This document shows positions 36,388-45,663 of a DNA stretch of 64,000 bases, one piece after another. The notes under the pieces are model-generated. The model had not been told where the DNA came from, ran no database searches, and saw only the letters and a list, made by a program, of their open reading frames with translations. This DNA comes from Phycisphaerales bacterium. Its GTDB lineage: Bacteria; Planctomycetota; Phycisphaerae; Phycisphaerales; SM1A02. The DNA lies in assembly GCA_029260575.1 (NCBI GenBank), contig JAJDDB010000004.1, positions 434,001 through 498,000 on the forward strand. The letters are read 5' to 3'. How positions within the stretch are numbered: position 1 is the stretch's first letter; the number at the start of each line of letters is the position of its first letter. Position numbers and translations under genes: made by a program.

Positions 36388-37691
36388 TTGAAACGGCAGC
36401 CACAATGCAGGAATCAGCATGCACCAACGAGTCATCGCCGACAGCAGGCGACGATGTCGTCGAACTTCGGTTGGCGTACCTGACGACGGAATATCCCAAG
36501 GCCAGCCACACGTTCATTCGTCGTGAGATTCTGGAATTGGAGCGCTGCGATGTGCCGATTCAGCGCATTGCGATTCGAGACAGCGGCGGGGTTATCGCAG
36601 ATGCAGTGGACAGGGATGAAGCTGAACGCACATTTGTTTGCTTGAAGCAGCCGAAGATCACCTTTCTGCGTGCGACTGCTGCGACACTGCTTGGTCGGCC
36701 TGCAAAGTTCTTCAAAGCTCTGCGAACGACACTGCATATGGGCCGAGTCAGTGATCGCGGCATACTTCGGCATCTTGCGTACCTTGTTGAAGCATGTCTG
36801 TTGGCTCGGCATCTGCATGAAAGCAACATTGATCATGTGCATGTGCATTTCGGCACGAACGCTGCGGCAGTGGCGCGATTGATACGCGTGCTCGGCGGCC
36901 CGAGCTACAGCATGACTGTGCATGGGCCGGATGAATTTGATGCGCCGCGTGGATTCAGTCTTGGTGAGAAAGTGGTGGATTCGGAATTTGTGTGCGCAAT
37001 CAGCGACTTCTGCGCTGCGCAGCTTCGACGATGGACGCCGTTTGAACAGTGGTCGAAAATTCACGTCGTGCATTGTTCAGTTGACGATTCGTTTCTTGCC
37101 GCGCCCGAACCTGTATCGGCCGACTCGAATCTGTTCCTGTCGATCGGTCGGCTGTCAGCTCAGAAGGGGCAGCTTCTGCTTGTGGAAGCGCTGGCGGAGC
37201 TGATTCGGGACGGCCACGATGTTCAGTTAGTGCTGGCCGGTGACGGCGAGTTGCGTCCTGAACTGGAGGCGCGCATCCGAGAGTTGGAATGCGGCGACAA
37301 CGTAACAATCACGGGATATGTCGATGAGCAGCGCATTCGCCGGTTGTTGCAAGAATGTCGCGCACTTGTACAACCGAGTTTTGCTGAGGGCTTGCCCGTT
37401 GTGATTATGGAGGCATTTGCAATGGGCCGGCCGGTTGTTGCCTCGTGCATCAACGGGATTCCGGAGCTTGTCAGGGATGGTGAAAACGGTTGGCTCATCA
37501 CCGCAGGAAACGTCCGGGCGATCACCGATTCCATGCGAGCTGTTCTCGATGCTGATGGGCAGCGCTTGTCGTCGATGGGTCTGGCTGGTCGCGAGCGTGT
37601 GTTGGCGGATCATCGTTGTGTGACCGAAGCAGAAAAGCTACTGGATCTGCTACGAAGCGTGGCCAAACGTCGATCTTTGGAGCAATCGTAA
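36384..37691 (+). CDS. GT4-family glycosyltransferase (WcaL-like)
   Basis: A 435-residue GT-B enzyme. LAYLTTEYPKASHTFIRREI is the characteristic opening of the colanic-acid WcaL/AmsK type, followed by HVHFGTNAAAVARLI and MTVHGPDEFDAP. The C-terminal domain has FLSIGRLSAQKGQLLLVEAL, LAGDGELRPELEARI and SFAEGLPVVIMEAFAMGRPV, with both catalytic glutamates of the E-x7-E motif. Starts at GTG 36384 overlapping the previous stop. Two bases separate its stop from the asparagine-synthase-like gene. Probably adds a late sugar in the repeat unit. Confidence 0.9.
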   Translation: MIETAATMQESACTNESSPTAGDDVVELRLAYLTTEYPKASHTFIRREILELERCDVPIQRIAIRDSGGVIADAVDRDEAERTFVCLKQPKITFLRATAATLLGRPAKFFKALRTTLHMGRVSDRGILRHLAYLVEACLLARHLHESNIDHVHVHFGTNAAAVARLIRVLGGPSYSMTVHGPDEFDAPRGFSLGEKVVDSEFVCAISDFCAAQLRRWTPFEQWSKIHVVHCSVDDSFLAAPEPVSADSNLFLSIGRLSAQKGQLLLVEALAELIRDGHDVQLVLAGDGELRPELEARIRELECGDNVTITGYVDEQRIRRLLQECRALVQPSFAEGLPVVIMEAFAMGRPVVASCINGIPELVRDGENGWLITAGNVRAITDSMRAVLDADGQRLSSMGLAGRERVLADHRCVTEAEKLLDLLRSVAKRRSLEQS

Positions 37692-37693
37692 GT

Positions 37694-39625
37694 ATGTGCG
37701 GCATCGCAGGGGCAATCGGATTTGTAGACGAATCGATCGTGGAGGCGGTCGGGCGCATGAAACATGCTCTGCTGCACCGCGGGCCGGATGCCGGCGGCTG
37801 CGCGCGCATTTCGATTAATGATGCGACATCTACAGGTGTTGTGCTCGGGCATCGGCGGCTGTCCATCATTGATCTTGCCGAGCACGCCAATCAACCGATG
37901 CACGATGCACGCACCGGCAACGTCTTGATCTATAACGGTGAGGTGTACAACTTCCGTGAATTGCGCAGCGAACTGGAAACTGAAGGCGCAACATTCGAAA
38001 CGCAAAGCGACACTGAAGTGGTGCTGAAAGCCTATAGCAGGTGGGGCGATGCCTGCGCCGAGCGTTTTCGCGGCATGTTCGCGCTGGCGCTGTGGGATGC
38101 GCGCGCGCAGCAATTGGTCTTGATGCGCGATCGGCTCGGGATCAAGCCGCTATATGTCGCGCGGCTGACTCGTGGTGACAAGGTGACTGTGCTTCTTGCT
38201 TCGGAAGTTCGGGCGCTGCTTGAAAGTGGCCTGATCGATCGTCGGCTCAATGCGCAGGCACTGGAGACGTATCTCTGGAATGGATTTGTTGCGGGACGCC
38301 AGTCCATTATCGACGGCGTTGAGCTGCTGCCGGCTGGGACAGTTGCAACGTGCGATCCGGCAGGCAATGTGCAGGAACAAAAATTCTGGTCGCTCGATTC
38401 GGCACAGCAACCGGGCGAAACCGACACTGCGGCACTTGGCGAAGAACTTCGCCAGGCAGTTGCAACGCGGCTCATCAGCGATGTGCCGCTGGGCGTTTTC
38501 TTGTCTGGCGGTGTGGATTCCAGCGCCGTTGCAGCGCTTGCAGCGCAAGCAAGCGGCAGTCCGGTGCGGACATTCAACATTGCATTCGACGAAGCAGCGT
38601 TTGATGAATCGCAGTATGCACGTGTGGTAGCAGAACGGCTCGGTACGGATCACGAGGAGATTCGACTGACTGAATCAATCTTCCGCAGCGGTCTGGACAA
38701 TGCTCTCAGTTGTATTGACCAACCAACCTTCGATGCGATCAACACGTATTTTGTAAGCGATGCGGTTCGCAAGGCAGGATTAACTGTCGCGCTTGCAGGT
38801 ACGGGCGGAGATGAACTCTTTGGCGGTTACAGCAGTTTTGTGGATCTGCCACATGCAAGACGATGGTCGCGTCGTCTCAATCAATTGCCGAGGCCGTTGC
38901 GCAACGCCCTGGCTGATGTCATCATTCGCTTGAAGACTGGTACCCCTGGTGCGGTGCCGCCGCAAATACGCTGGGGCAAATTACATGATGTGCTTGATGC
39001 GGAAGGCGATCTGCTGAAGCTGTATCAAGTTTCGTATAGTCTCTTTACACAAGATTTTCTTTCACAGTTGCGTATGCGACGCGACTCCTCGACGGAATAT
39101 GGATTGCCGAATGAGCTTGTGCAACAAATGCACGAAGCGATTGAGTCAATACCCGAGCTGTCCGCAATCAGCCGGCTGGAGTTGTCATCATTCATCGGCC
39201 AACGCTTGCTGCGTGATACCGATTCAGCCAGCATGGCTGTCTCGCTGGAAGTGCGCGTGCCGTTGCTTGATCATCGCGTTGTTGAAGAAGCGGATCGACT
39301 TGATCCATCAATTCGTCATCATCCACTGGGCCGCAAGCAGCTGTTCAAACGACTGGCGATGCCGGAGTTGGATCATGCTTTGTTCGATCGCCCCAAGGCA
39401 GGATTTGTATTGCCGATTGAACAGTGGACCCGCAGCGCGGTGCGGGAACAGGTCGATGCTCTGCTCACTGACGCGGCGTTGTGTGAATCTGCCGGGTTGA
39501 ATGCAGCAACGGTTTCGCGGCTCTGGCAGGCGTTTCAAGCCGATGCGCCAGGTTTGTACTGGTCTCGTATCTGGTCCATTTTTGTGCTGTTATGGTGGTG
39601 TCGAACCTATCGAGTCTCGCTTTGA
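37694..39625 (+). CDS. asnB: Asparagine synthase-like glutamine amidotransferase
   Basis: A 643-residue protein with an N-terminal class II glutaminase domain starting MCGIAGAIGFVD (Cys2 becomes the nucleophile after Met removal), then HRGPDAGG and a YNGEVYNFRELR motif. The synthetase domain has VFLSGGVDSSAVAALAAQ (PP-loop) and GTGGDELFGGYSS. Family members make asparagine from aspartate, ATP and glutamine, but copies in polysaccharide loci are thought to amidate a sugar acid such as a uronate. Its location supports the latter; this is inference. ATG 37694 lies two bases after the GT4 stop. Confidence 0.9.
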   Translation: MCGIAGAIGFVDESIVEAVGRMKHALLHRGPDAGGCARISINDATSTGVVLGHRRLSIIDLAEHANQPMHDARTGNVLIYNGEVYNFRELRSELETEGATFETQSDTEVVLKAYSRWGDACAERFRGMFALALWDARAQQLVLMRDRLGIKPLYVARLTRGDKVTVLLASEVRALLESGLIDRRLNAQALETYLWNGFVAGRQSIIDGVELLPAGTVATCDPAGNVQEQKFWSLDSAQQPGETDTAALGEELRQAVATRLISDVPLGVFLSGGVDSSAVAALAAQASGSPVRTFNIAFDEAAFDESQYARVVAERLGTDHEEIRLTESIFRSGLDNALSCIDQPTFDAINTYFVSDAVRKAGLTVALAGTGGDELFGGYSSFVDLPHARRWSRRLNQLPRPLRNALADVIIRLKTGTPGAVPPQIRWGKLHDVLDAEGDLLKLYQVSYSLFTQDFLSQLRMRRDSSTEYGLPNELVQQMHEAIESIPELSAISRLELSSFIGQRLLRDTDSASMAVSLEVRVPLLDHRVVEEADRLDPSIRHHPLGRKQLFKRLAMPELDHALFDRPKAGFVLPIEQWTRSAVREQVDALLTDAALCESAGLNAATVSRLWQAFQADAPGLYWSRIWSIFVLLWWCRTYRVSL

Positions 39626-39720
39626 CGGTTGCGCCGACCGATAATGTCGAGGCCGGCTGAACGCTGTTCACATCGCCGGTTGCAACGCCGAAGATAGACG
39701 AGTCGGGGGAGCAGGAAGTC

Positions 39721-40725
39721 ATGTCCAGACGCTATGCATTGATAACACCTTGCCGGGATGAAGCAGCGTATCTGCAGACCACGATTGACTCTGTGGCCTC
39801 GCAATCGGTGCGCCCCGCGCTGTGGTTGATAGTTGATGATGGTTCGACGGACGACACGCCGAACATTCTCAAACGTGCTGTCGAACAGCACGACTTCATC
39901 AAAGTGGTGTCTCGTGACGATCGCGGCAAACGCGCTGTCGGCCCGGGTGTGATCGAAGCTTTCTACGACGGTCTGTCACACGTCGATTTCGACAATTACG
40001 ACTACATTTGCAAGTTTGATGGCGATCTTGAATTGCCCGCACGTTACTTCGAACGGTTGATGGAACATTTCGAATCCGACCCGTGGCTGGGCACGCTCTC
40101 AGGCAAACTGTTTCTGCGCTATGGCGACAAACTCGTGGAAGAACGCTGCGGTGATGAAAACTCGGTCGGGCCGTCAAAGTTCTATCGCGTGCAGTGTTTC
40201 CGCGATATCGGCGGCTTCGTACGGCAGGTCAGTTGGGACGGCATTGACGGTCACATCTGCCGAATGAACGGCTGGGTTGCGCGTTCGATGAACGAACCCG
40301 ATTTGCAGATCATTCACTTACGGCGTATGGGTTCGAGTCAGAAGAGTTTCTGGACCGGCCGGCTGCGGTGGGGACGCGGCAAATATTTTATGGGTTCGTC
40401 GCTTGCCTATGTCATGGCCGCATCAGCGTATCGCATGTTTGAGCGACCGTATCTTGTCAGCGGCATTGGAATTCTGCTCGGGTATGTGCTTGCACGATGG
40501 CGCGGGGCATCGCGCTATGATGAGCCTGCGTATTTCAAACATCTTCGGCACTACGAATGGCAGTCATTGCTGAAGGGCAAACGTCGAACCATGCAGCAGT
40601 ATCATGACCGCATTCGCATCGACTGGCCGGAGCCCGCGCAGCGAAAGTCTGGCGAAATTCCACAGAATCAAATGTCCAAGACCGCGCCGGTTGATTGTCA
40701 TGCAACGACTGCACACGTCGGTTGA
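39721..40725 (+). CDS. GT2-family glycosyltransferase
   Basis: A 334-residue GT-A protein. ALITPCRDEAAYLQTTIDSV, LWLIVDDGSTDDTPNIL and YDYICKFDGDLELPARYFER (metal-binding D-x-D) are clear GT2 motifs. LRRMGSSQKSFWTGRLRWGR follows in the acceptor region and a short hydrophobic helix appears near residue 245. Preceded by gggggagcaggaagtc, a strong ribosome-binding site. A 95-base gap separates it from the asnB-like gene; nothing is seen in it. The C-terminal 50 residues are hydrophilic and variable. Confidence 0.87.
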   Translation: MSRRYALITPCRDEAAYLQTTIDSVASQSVRPALWLIVDDGSTDDTPNILKRAVEQHDFIKVVSRDDRGKRAVGPGVIEAFYDGLSHVDFDNYDYICKFDGDLELPARYFERLMEHFESDPWLGTLSGKLFLRYGDKLVEERCGDENSVGPSKFYRVQCFRDIGGFVRQVSWDGIDGHICRMNGWVARSMNEPDLQIIHLRRMGSSQKSFWTGRLRWGRGKYFMGSSLAYVMAASAYRMFERPYLVSGIGILLGYVLARWRGASRYDEPAYFKHLRHYEWQSLLKGKRRTMQQYHDRIRIDWPEPAQRKSGEIPQNQMSKTAPVDCHATTAHVG

Positions 40726-40755
40726 ACTGCAATTCATGGGAAGCCCACGAGACGG

Positions 40756-41214
40756 ATGACACGGTCGAAGAAGAAAATCCTAGCGGTGGCGAGCGGCGGC
40801 GGGCATTGGATTGAACTGCTGCGCGTGCTGCCTGCGTTTGACGAAGGCGAGGTCGTACTTGCTACCGTTCAGAAGGACTACGAACGAGACGTGCCCCGCA
40901 GACGGCTGCACATTATTCCTGATGCAACGCGCTGGAACAAAATCGGCGTGCTTCGGTTGGCGCTACGCATATTGTGGATTGTGCTGCGCGAACGGCCGGA
41001 TGTGATTGTCACAACAGGTGCTGCGCCGGGGTATTTTGCGCTGCGGTTCGGGCGGTGGTTTGGTGCGCGCACAATCTGGCTGGACAGCATTGCCAACGTT
41101 GATGAACTTTCGATGTCGGGGCAATTGGTTCGTGCGTACGCTGATCTGTGGTTGACACAGTGGCCGCATCTGGCAGGCAGCGACGGGCCGGAGTGTGCGG
41201 GGGCTGTACTGTGA
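40756..41214 (+). CDS. Alg14-like subunit of a UDP-sugar glycosyltransferase
   Basis: A 152-residue protein. The N-terminal KKILAVASGGGHWIELLRVL and the TTGAAPGYFALRFGRWFGA segment match Alg14/EpsE/PssD proteins, the membrane-associated acceptor half of a two-part GT28-type transferase. The partner with the donor domain is the next gene, joined by a GTGA overlap. In eukaryotes Alg13/Alg14 add the second GlcNAc to the lipid-linked core; bacterial pairs add glucuronate or similar sugars to exopolysaccharide. The C-terminus (SDGPECAGAVL) is short. Confidence 0.85.
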   Translation: MTRSKKKILAVASGGGHWIELLRVLPAFDEGEVVLATVQKDYERDVPRRRLHIIPDATRWNKIGVLRLALRILWIVLRERPDVIVTTGAAPGYFALRFGRWFGARTIWLDSIANVDELSMSGQLVRAYADLWLTQWPHLAGSDGPECAGAVL

Positions 41215-41729
41215 TCTTTGTCACCGTTGGCCATCAGATGCCGTTTGACCGGCTGGTGCATGCAGTTGACGAATGGTCTGAGCGCACCGGGCGCGCTGAT
41301 GTCTTTGCACAAATCGGCGCAACCGAAGACTGGCCGAAGTACATTCAGGCAGCGCCGTTCCTCACCCCGGGGCAATTCGCCAAACGCATTGAACAGGCAA
41401 GCGCGATCGTCGCCCATGCAGGTACGGGAACAATCATTGCAGCGCTGCGATTGAACAAACCGCTGCTCGTTCTTGCAAGAGAAAGCGCACGCGGAGAAAC
41501 CCGCAACGACCATCAGATTGCAACTGCAAAGTATTTTGAAGAGGCGGGATATGTGCTTGCGGCGTACAGCACTGAAGAGCTGATTGCAAAGTTGGCGGAG
41601 CTCGAATCGTTTCAGCCGAGAGCATCGATCGGCACGGTCGCTTCTGAGCAGTTGATTCAGCGATTGCGCAGGTTTACGTTCGGTGCTGATGATACTGTTG
41701 TGCAGTCGCATCCACATCACGCGCAATAG
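41211..41729 (+). CDS. Alg13-like catalytic subunit of the glycosyltransferase pair
   Basis: A 172-residue protein: MIFVTVGHQMPFDRLVHAVD starts the GT28 C-terminal (donor-binding) domain, and IVAHAGTGTIIAALRLNKPL followed by NDHQIATAKYFEEAGYV is the UDP-sugar binding region of Alg13/PssE/EpsF types. GTG start at 41211 overlaps the previous stop (GTGA), and the two gene products probably act as one enzyme. This gene ends the polysaccharide cluster: the convergent uvrA gene stops only four bases away. No terminator hairpin was seen in that space. Confidence 0.86.
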   Translation: MIFVTVGHQMPFDRLVHAVDEWSERTGRADVFAQIGATEDWPKYIQAAPFLTPGQFAKRIEQASAIVAHAGTGTIIAALRLNKPLLVLARESARGETRNDHQIATAKYFEEAGYVLAAYSTEELIAKLAELESFQPRASIGTVASEQLIQRLRRFTFGADDTVVQSHPHHAQ

Positions 41730-41733
41730 ATCA

Positions 41734-44679
41734 TCATGCAGGAACAGTCGATCGCAATGTGTTGCGTGCCGTCTTTCGTCGCGCTGTCAATTTCGACTTG
41801 AGGTATCGTCCGGTGTGACTGGTCTTGCGTTTGGCGACTTGCTCGGGCGTGCCCGTGGCAACGACTGTGCCGCCGCGGTCGCCACCCTCCGGGCCAAGAT
41901 CAATGATCCAGTCCGCGGTCTTGATGATGTCGAGGTTGTGTTCAATCACAACGAGCGTGTTGCCCTGATCTGCAAGTGACTGCAGCACGATGCCGAGCTT
42001 CTCAACATCCGCAAAGTGCAGACCGGTCGTCGGTTCATCAAGAATGTACAGCGTATGGCCGGTGGAATTGCTGCCCAGTTCACTGGCAAGCTTTATGCGC
42101 TGCGCCTCACCGCCGGACAATGTTGTCGACGGTTGGCCGATCTGAATGTAATCAAGGCCGACATCGTGTAGGCAGCGCAACATGCGCTTTGTTCGAGCAT
42201 GTGCATCAAAGAAATCAACCGCATCTTCAACGGTCATATTCAGCACATCCGCAATCGTTTTATTGCGATACGTGATTTCCAACGTTTCGCGGTTGTAACG
42301 CCGGCCGCGACAAACTTCACATTGCACAAAGACATCGGGCAGAAAATGCATCTCGATCTTCTTGACGCCCTGGCCCTGGCATGCTTCGCAGCGACCGCCC
42401 TTCACGTTGAAACTGAATCGCCCGGGCAGATATCCGCGAATTTTTGCTTCACGCGTCTGGGCAAACAGCTTGCGGATATCATCAAACACACCGGTGTATG
42501 TTGCAGGGTTGGACCGTGGCGTGCGCCCGATGGGAGATTGATCAACTTCAATAACCCGGTCGATCTTGCCGAGCCCGTTGACGCGCGTATGTGCGCCGGG
42601 TGCAACTCGTGAGTGATACACCTTGCGCTTGGCAGCCTTGAGCAGGATCTCATTGACAAGCGTGCTCTTGCCGGAGCCGGAGACACCGGTGACGCAGACG
42701 ATCCCGCCGATCGGCACGGCAACATCGATCGACTTGAGGTTGTTTGCGCGCGCGCCTTTAATGACAACCGCATCGGATTCATCAACATCGCGGCGCTCCT
42801 TTGGCGTTTCGATGAAACGTTCGCCCGAGAGAAACTGCCCGGTCGTTGACGACTTCGTTGCAATGATGTCGTTGATGTCGCCCTGGGCTGCAACGGTCCC
42901 GCCGTGCCGTCCGGGTCCGGGGCCGATGTCAATAATGTGATCAGCTGCCTGCATCATGCCTTCATCGTGCTCGACAACGACAACCGTGTTGCCGATGTCT
43001 GCGAGATTGCGGAGCGTTGCGATGAGACGATCATTATCACGTTGATGCAAACCGATTGTCGGTTCATCGAGCACGTAACACACGCCGACGAGACCGGACC
43101 CGACCTGGGTTGCAAGGCGAATGCGTTGGGCTTCGCCGCCGGAAAGTGTTCCGCTCGTGCGGTCAAGAGTGAGATAATTCAGACCGACTGATTGCAGAAA
43201 GCCGAGGCGATTGCGTATCTCGCGAAGAATCGGTTCTGCAATGTGCTGCTGTTCCTCGCTGAGCGCGATGTCATCGAAGAATCCTGCTGCGACATCGATC
43301 GTCATTGCAGTGATATTCGCAATGTTCACGCGCAGGCGCCCACTGCGCAGGTAGACATGTAAGGATTCTTCGCGCAGGCGAGCGCCGTTACACGCTGGGC
43401 ATGCTGTGCCGGACATGTAGTGGCGCATGCGCTCTTTGATGAAATCGCTTTCTGTATTTTCATAACGCCGATGCAGGTTTGGAACAATGCCCTCAAAAGC
43501 GAAATCAAGTCTTGCTGTATCCGTTTCCGTTGTGCCGTGCATCAGAATCTCACGGGATTTTTTCTTGAGTTGCTCAAATGGCGTGCGCCCGTCAATTTCA
43601 AGAGCGGCGCAGAATTTTCGCAACACCTTGTGGTAGTAGCGATTCATCTGCCTGCCGTTCTTACGCCACGGTTCGATGGCGCCCTCGGAAATTGACAGCG
43701 TCTGATCAGGAACGATCAGTGCTTCATCAAACTCGTTGATCGTTCCGAGTCCATCGCACTGCGGACACGCGCCGTAGGGACTGTTGAACGAGAACAGCCT
43801 CGGCTCCGGTTCATCGAGTGAACACTCCGGGTGCTCCGCACATGCAAACTTCTCGCTGAAACTGTGATCTTCCCATGCGCCGTCATTGTCCATAAGCGCA
43901 ATCATCGAACCGTCGCCGAGCTTGAGCGCGGTTTCGACTGAATCCGCAAGGCGCTGCCGGGCATCGGGCTGCACGATGACGCGATCAACAATTGCATCAA
44001 TCGTGTGCAGTTCATATCTGCCGAGTTTCAGCGGGTTGTCGCCACCTTCCTTGAGCGCATCGCGAATGTCGATGATGTTGCTGTCTACCCGGGCGCGCAC
44101 AAATCCCTGCTTGCGTAGTCCTTCGAGTACATCACTGTGATAGCCTTTCTTTCCTCTGATGACTGGAGCAGCGATCATCATCTTCGTGCCGTCCGGACGA
44201 TCAAGAAGTGCATCGACAATCTGCGTTGCGGAGCTGCGCGTGATGGGTAACCCGCAGTATCGCGGCTTCGTAGCTGTGCCACCTTCAACCTTCCAGCAGG
44301 TGGGTTGTCCGCAGCGAGCCAGAAGCAATCGAAGATAGTCGTAGATTTCAGTGGTGGTTGCGACAGTCGAACGCGGGTTGTGGCTGGCGCTACGTTGTTG
44401 AATCGCAATTGTCGGCGGTAGGCCGTCAATTGATTCAACATTTGGTTTCTGCATTTGTTGCAGGAACTGCCGGGCGTACGCGCTCAGCGATTCCATATAC
44501 TTTCGCTGGCCTTCAGCAAAAACGGTGTCGAAAGCAAGTGAACTCTTGCCTGAGCCGGACACGCCGGTAATGACGATGAGTTTATCGCGTGGAATGTCCA
44601 CATCGATGGACTGCAGGTTGTGTTCAGCAGCCCCGCGAATGCGGATGCGCGGTTGATCTGGCGTGTTCCTTGTGGCCAT
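41734..44679 (-). CDS. uvrA: Excinuclease ABC subunit A
   Basis: A 981-residue UvrA, slightly longer than the usual 940. Walker A of the first ATPase is [14 protein letters not shown] near residue 39, with [19 protein letters not shown] as the first signature. The second half has [15 protein letters not shown], then the zinc finger [38 protein letters not shown] and [17 protein letters not shown]. It recognises bulky DNA lesions and loads UvrB. One oddity is the Cys128-to-Cys142 span in QPTCW...YCGLPI: homologues carry a compact C-x-x-C-type motif or lack it. The C-terminus is a basic tail. It is divergent from the dockerin-like gene, with about 160 bases between them that hold their promoters. 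Confidence 0.96.
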   Translation of the reverse strand: MATRNTPDQPRIRIRGAAEHNLQSIDVDIPRDKLIVITGVSGSGKSSLAFDTVFAEGQRKYMESLSAYARQFLQQMQKPNVESIDGLPPTIAIQQRSASHNPRSTVATTTEIYDYLRLLLARCGQPTCWKVEGGTATKPRYCGLPITRSSATQIVDALLDRPDGTKMMIAAPVIRGKKGYHSDVLEGLRKQGFVRARVDSNIIDIRDALKEGGDNPLKLGRYELHTIDAIVDRVIVQPDARQRLADSVETALKLGDGSMIALMDNDGAWEDHSFSEKFACAEHPECSLDEPEPRLFSFNSPYGACPQCDGLGTINEFDEALIVPDQTLSISEGAIEPWRKNGRQMNRYYHKVLRKFCAALEIDGRTPFEQLKKKSREILMHGTTETDTARLDFAFEGIVPNLHRRYENTESDFIKERMRHYMSGTACPACNGARLREESLHVYLRSGRLRVNIANITAMTIDVAAGFFDDIALSEEQQHIAEPILREIRNRLGFLQSVGLNYLTLDRTSGTLSGGEAQRIRLATQVGSGLVGVCYVLDEPTIGLHQRDNDRLIATLRNLADIGNTVVVVEHDEGMMQAADHIIDIGPGPGRHGGTVAAQGDINDIIATKSSTTGQFLSGERFIETPKERRDVDESDAVVIKGARANNLKSIDVAVPIGGIVCVTGVSGSGKSTLVNEILLKAAKRKVYHSRVAPGAHTRVNGLGKIDRVIEVDQSPIGRTPRSNPATYTGVFDDIRKLFAQTREAKIRGYLPGRFSFNVKGGRCEACQGQGVKKIEMHFLPDVFVQCEVCRGRRYNRETLEITYRNKTIADVLNMTVEDAVDFFDAHARTKRMLRCLHDVGLDYIQIGQPSTTLSGGEAQRIKLASELGSNSTGHTLYILDEPTTGLHFADVEKLGIVLQSLADQGNTLVVIEHNLDIIKTADWIIDLGPEGGDRGGTVVATGTPEQVAKRKTSHTGRYLKSKLTARRKTARNTLRSTVPA

Positions 44680-44842
44680 GAATTGCGGTCATGATAGGTC
44701 GGCAGTTGGCCTGCTGTCGCATTGAGAAGAGTCTTTGGAAGCAGTTCTTTGTACGACCAATCATCTGTGGTAGGCTGGAAAGCGTCGCCGTACCTCGATG
44801 TGTCTGACAACCGATCGGTCAAATTCAATTTTGGAGCCGGCC

Positions 44843-45505
44843 ATGCGGATCATTCTTGCATTGTGTGTTCTTGCGATCGCGCCGGTTGCTGGCGGGCAAT
44901 CCTTCAACATCGACATAGGTCCCGATGGCAATCCCGCGCCGCCGGCGGCATACGCAGCAGCAGGACGGGCAGGCAACTGGTTTGTCACGGCGGCGCACAA
45001 TCAAGTGACAGTGAACAGTCTTGTCGATATTGATGGCAATGTGACCGGAGTGAGCTTCATTCAACTCGGCGGCACCGAGACGCTGTCTTTGAGCGAAGCC
45101 GCAGTGACCGGAGACGACGCAACGCTTCTCAACGACTGTCTTATCACACACACGACGATTGAAAACTGCTTGTTCTTCAGTGGACTGCAGGGCGGTACAT
45201 ACGAAGTGATCGTCTACGCGCGCATGCCAGATCAGACGGACATCATCTGCAATGCAGATGTTGATCAGGAACCGGGCAATCCGAAGAAACCAGTCGGCGG
45301 CGCGTGGACGGGAACACATGCCAACGGTGTAAGTTACAGCATCCATGTTGCGACAGTTGCAAGCGCCGGCGCACAAGCCGGCCGGCTCGGCGTGCATTCA
45401 GGTGTCCCGGCCGACGGCGATTTCGAAATCGGCGCAGCGCTGAACGGCCTGCAGATACACCGCATCGACGACTGTCCAGCGGATTGCGCAGGCGATGATG
45501 GCTAG
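44843..45505 (+). CDS. Exported dockerin-like protein, cut short by an in-frame TAG
   Basis: A 220-residue protein as annotated. ATG 44843 follows tttggag, and MRIILALCVLAIAPVAGGQS is a good signal peptide. The mature part looks like a beta-rich secreted domain (GNWFVTAAHNQVTVNSLVDI, then VIVYARMPD). The frame stops with TAG at 45503-45505 in the middle of the C-terminal dockerin-like region, directly after PADCAGDDG. Beyond the TAG the same frame continues for 44 codons with intact repeat sequence (see next feature), so the natural protein is expected to be 265 residues. Function unknown; secretion and repeat suggest a cell-surface role. Confidence 0.75.
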   Translation: MRIILALCVLAIAPVAGGQSFNIDIGPDGNPAPPAAYAAAGRAGNWFVTAAHNQVTVNSLVDIDGNVTGVSFIQLGGTETLSLSEAAVTGDDATLLNDCLITHTTIENCLFFSGLQGGTYEVIVYARMPDQTDIICNADVDQEPGNPKKPVGGAWTGTHANGVSYSIHVATVASAGAQAGRLGVHSGVPADGDFEIGAALNGLQIHRIDDCPADCAGDDG

Positions 45506-45640
45506 GTCAATGTCTTTGACCTGCTGGAGCTGCTCACCAACTGGGGGACCAGCGGGTCGGGTGCTGATATTGACGATCTGACAAACACAGTCGACGTCTT
45601 CGATCTGCTAGAATTGCTGTCTGCGTGGGGCGATTGCTGA
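45506..45640 (+). other. C-terminal dockerin-like repeat separated from its gene by one TAG codon
   Basis: Directly after the TAG, the same frame reads VNVFDLLELLTNWGT, a short Ser/Gly/Ala/Asp stretch, DLTNTVDVFDLLELLSAW and then GDC before a TGA at 45638-45640. The two DLLELL repeats with W-G-x-C at the end are exactly the C-terminal signature seen in other exported proteins of Phycisphaerae. The frame holds no other stop, so the interruption is a single codon. CAG to TAG would need one transition. Treat as a recent nonsense change, a base-call error or a read-through site. Confidence 0.8.
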
Positions 45641-45663
45641 GCGGCGCAAGATCAGGCGCGAGG

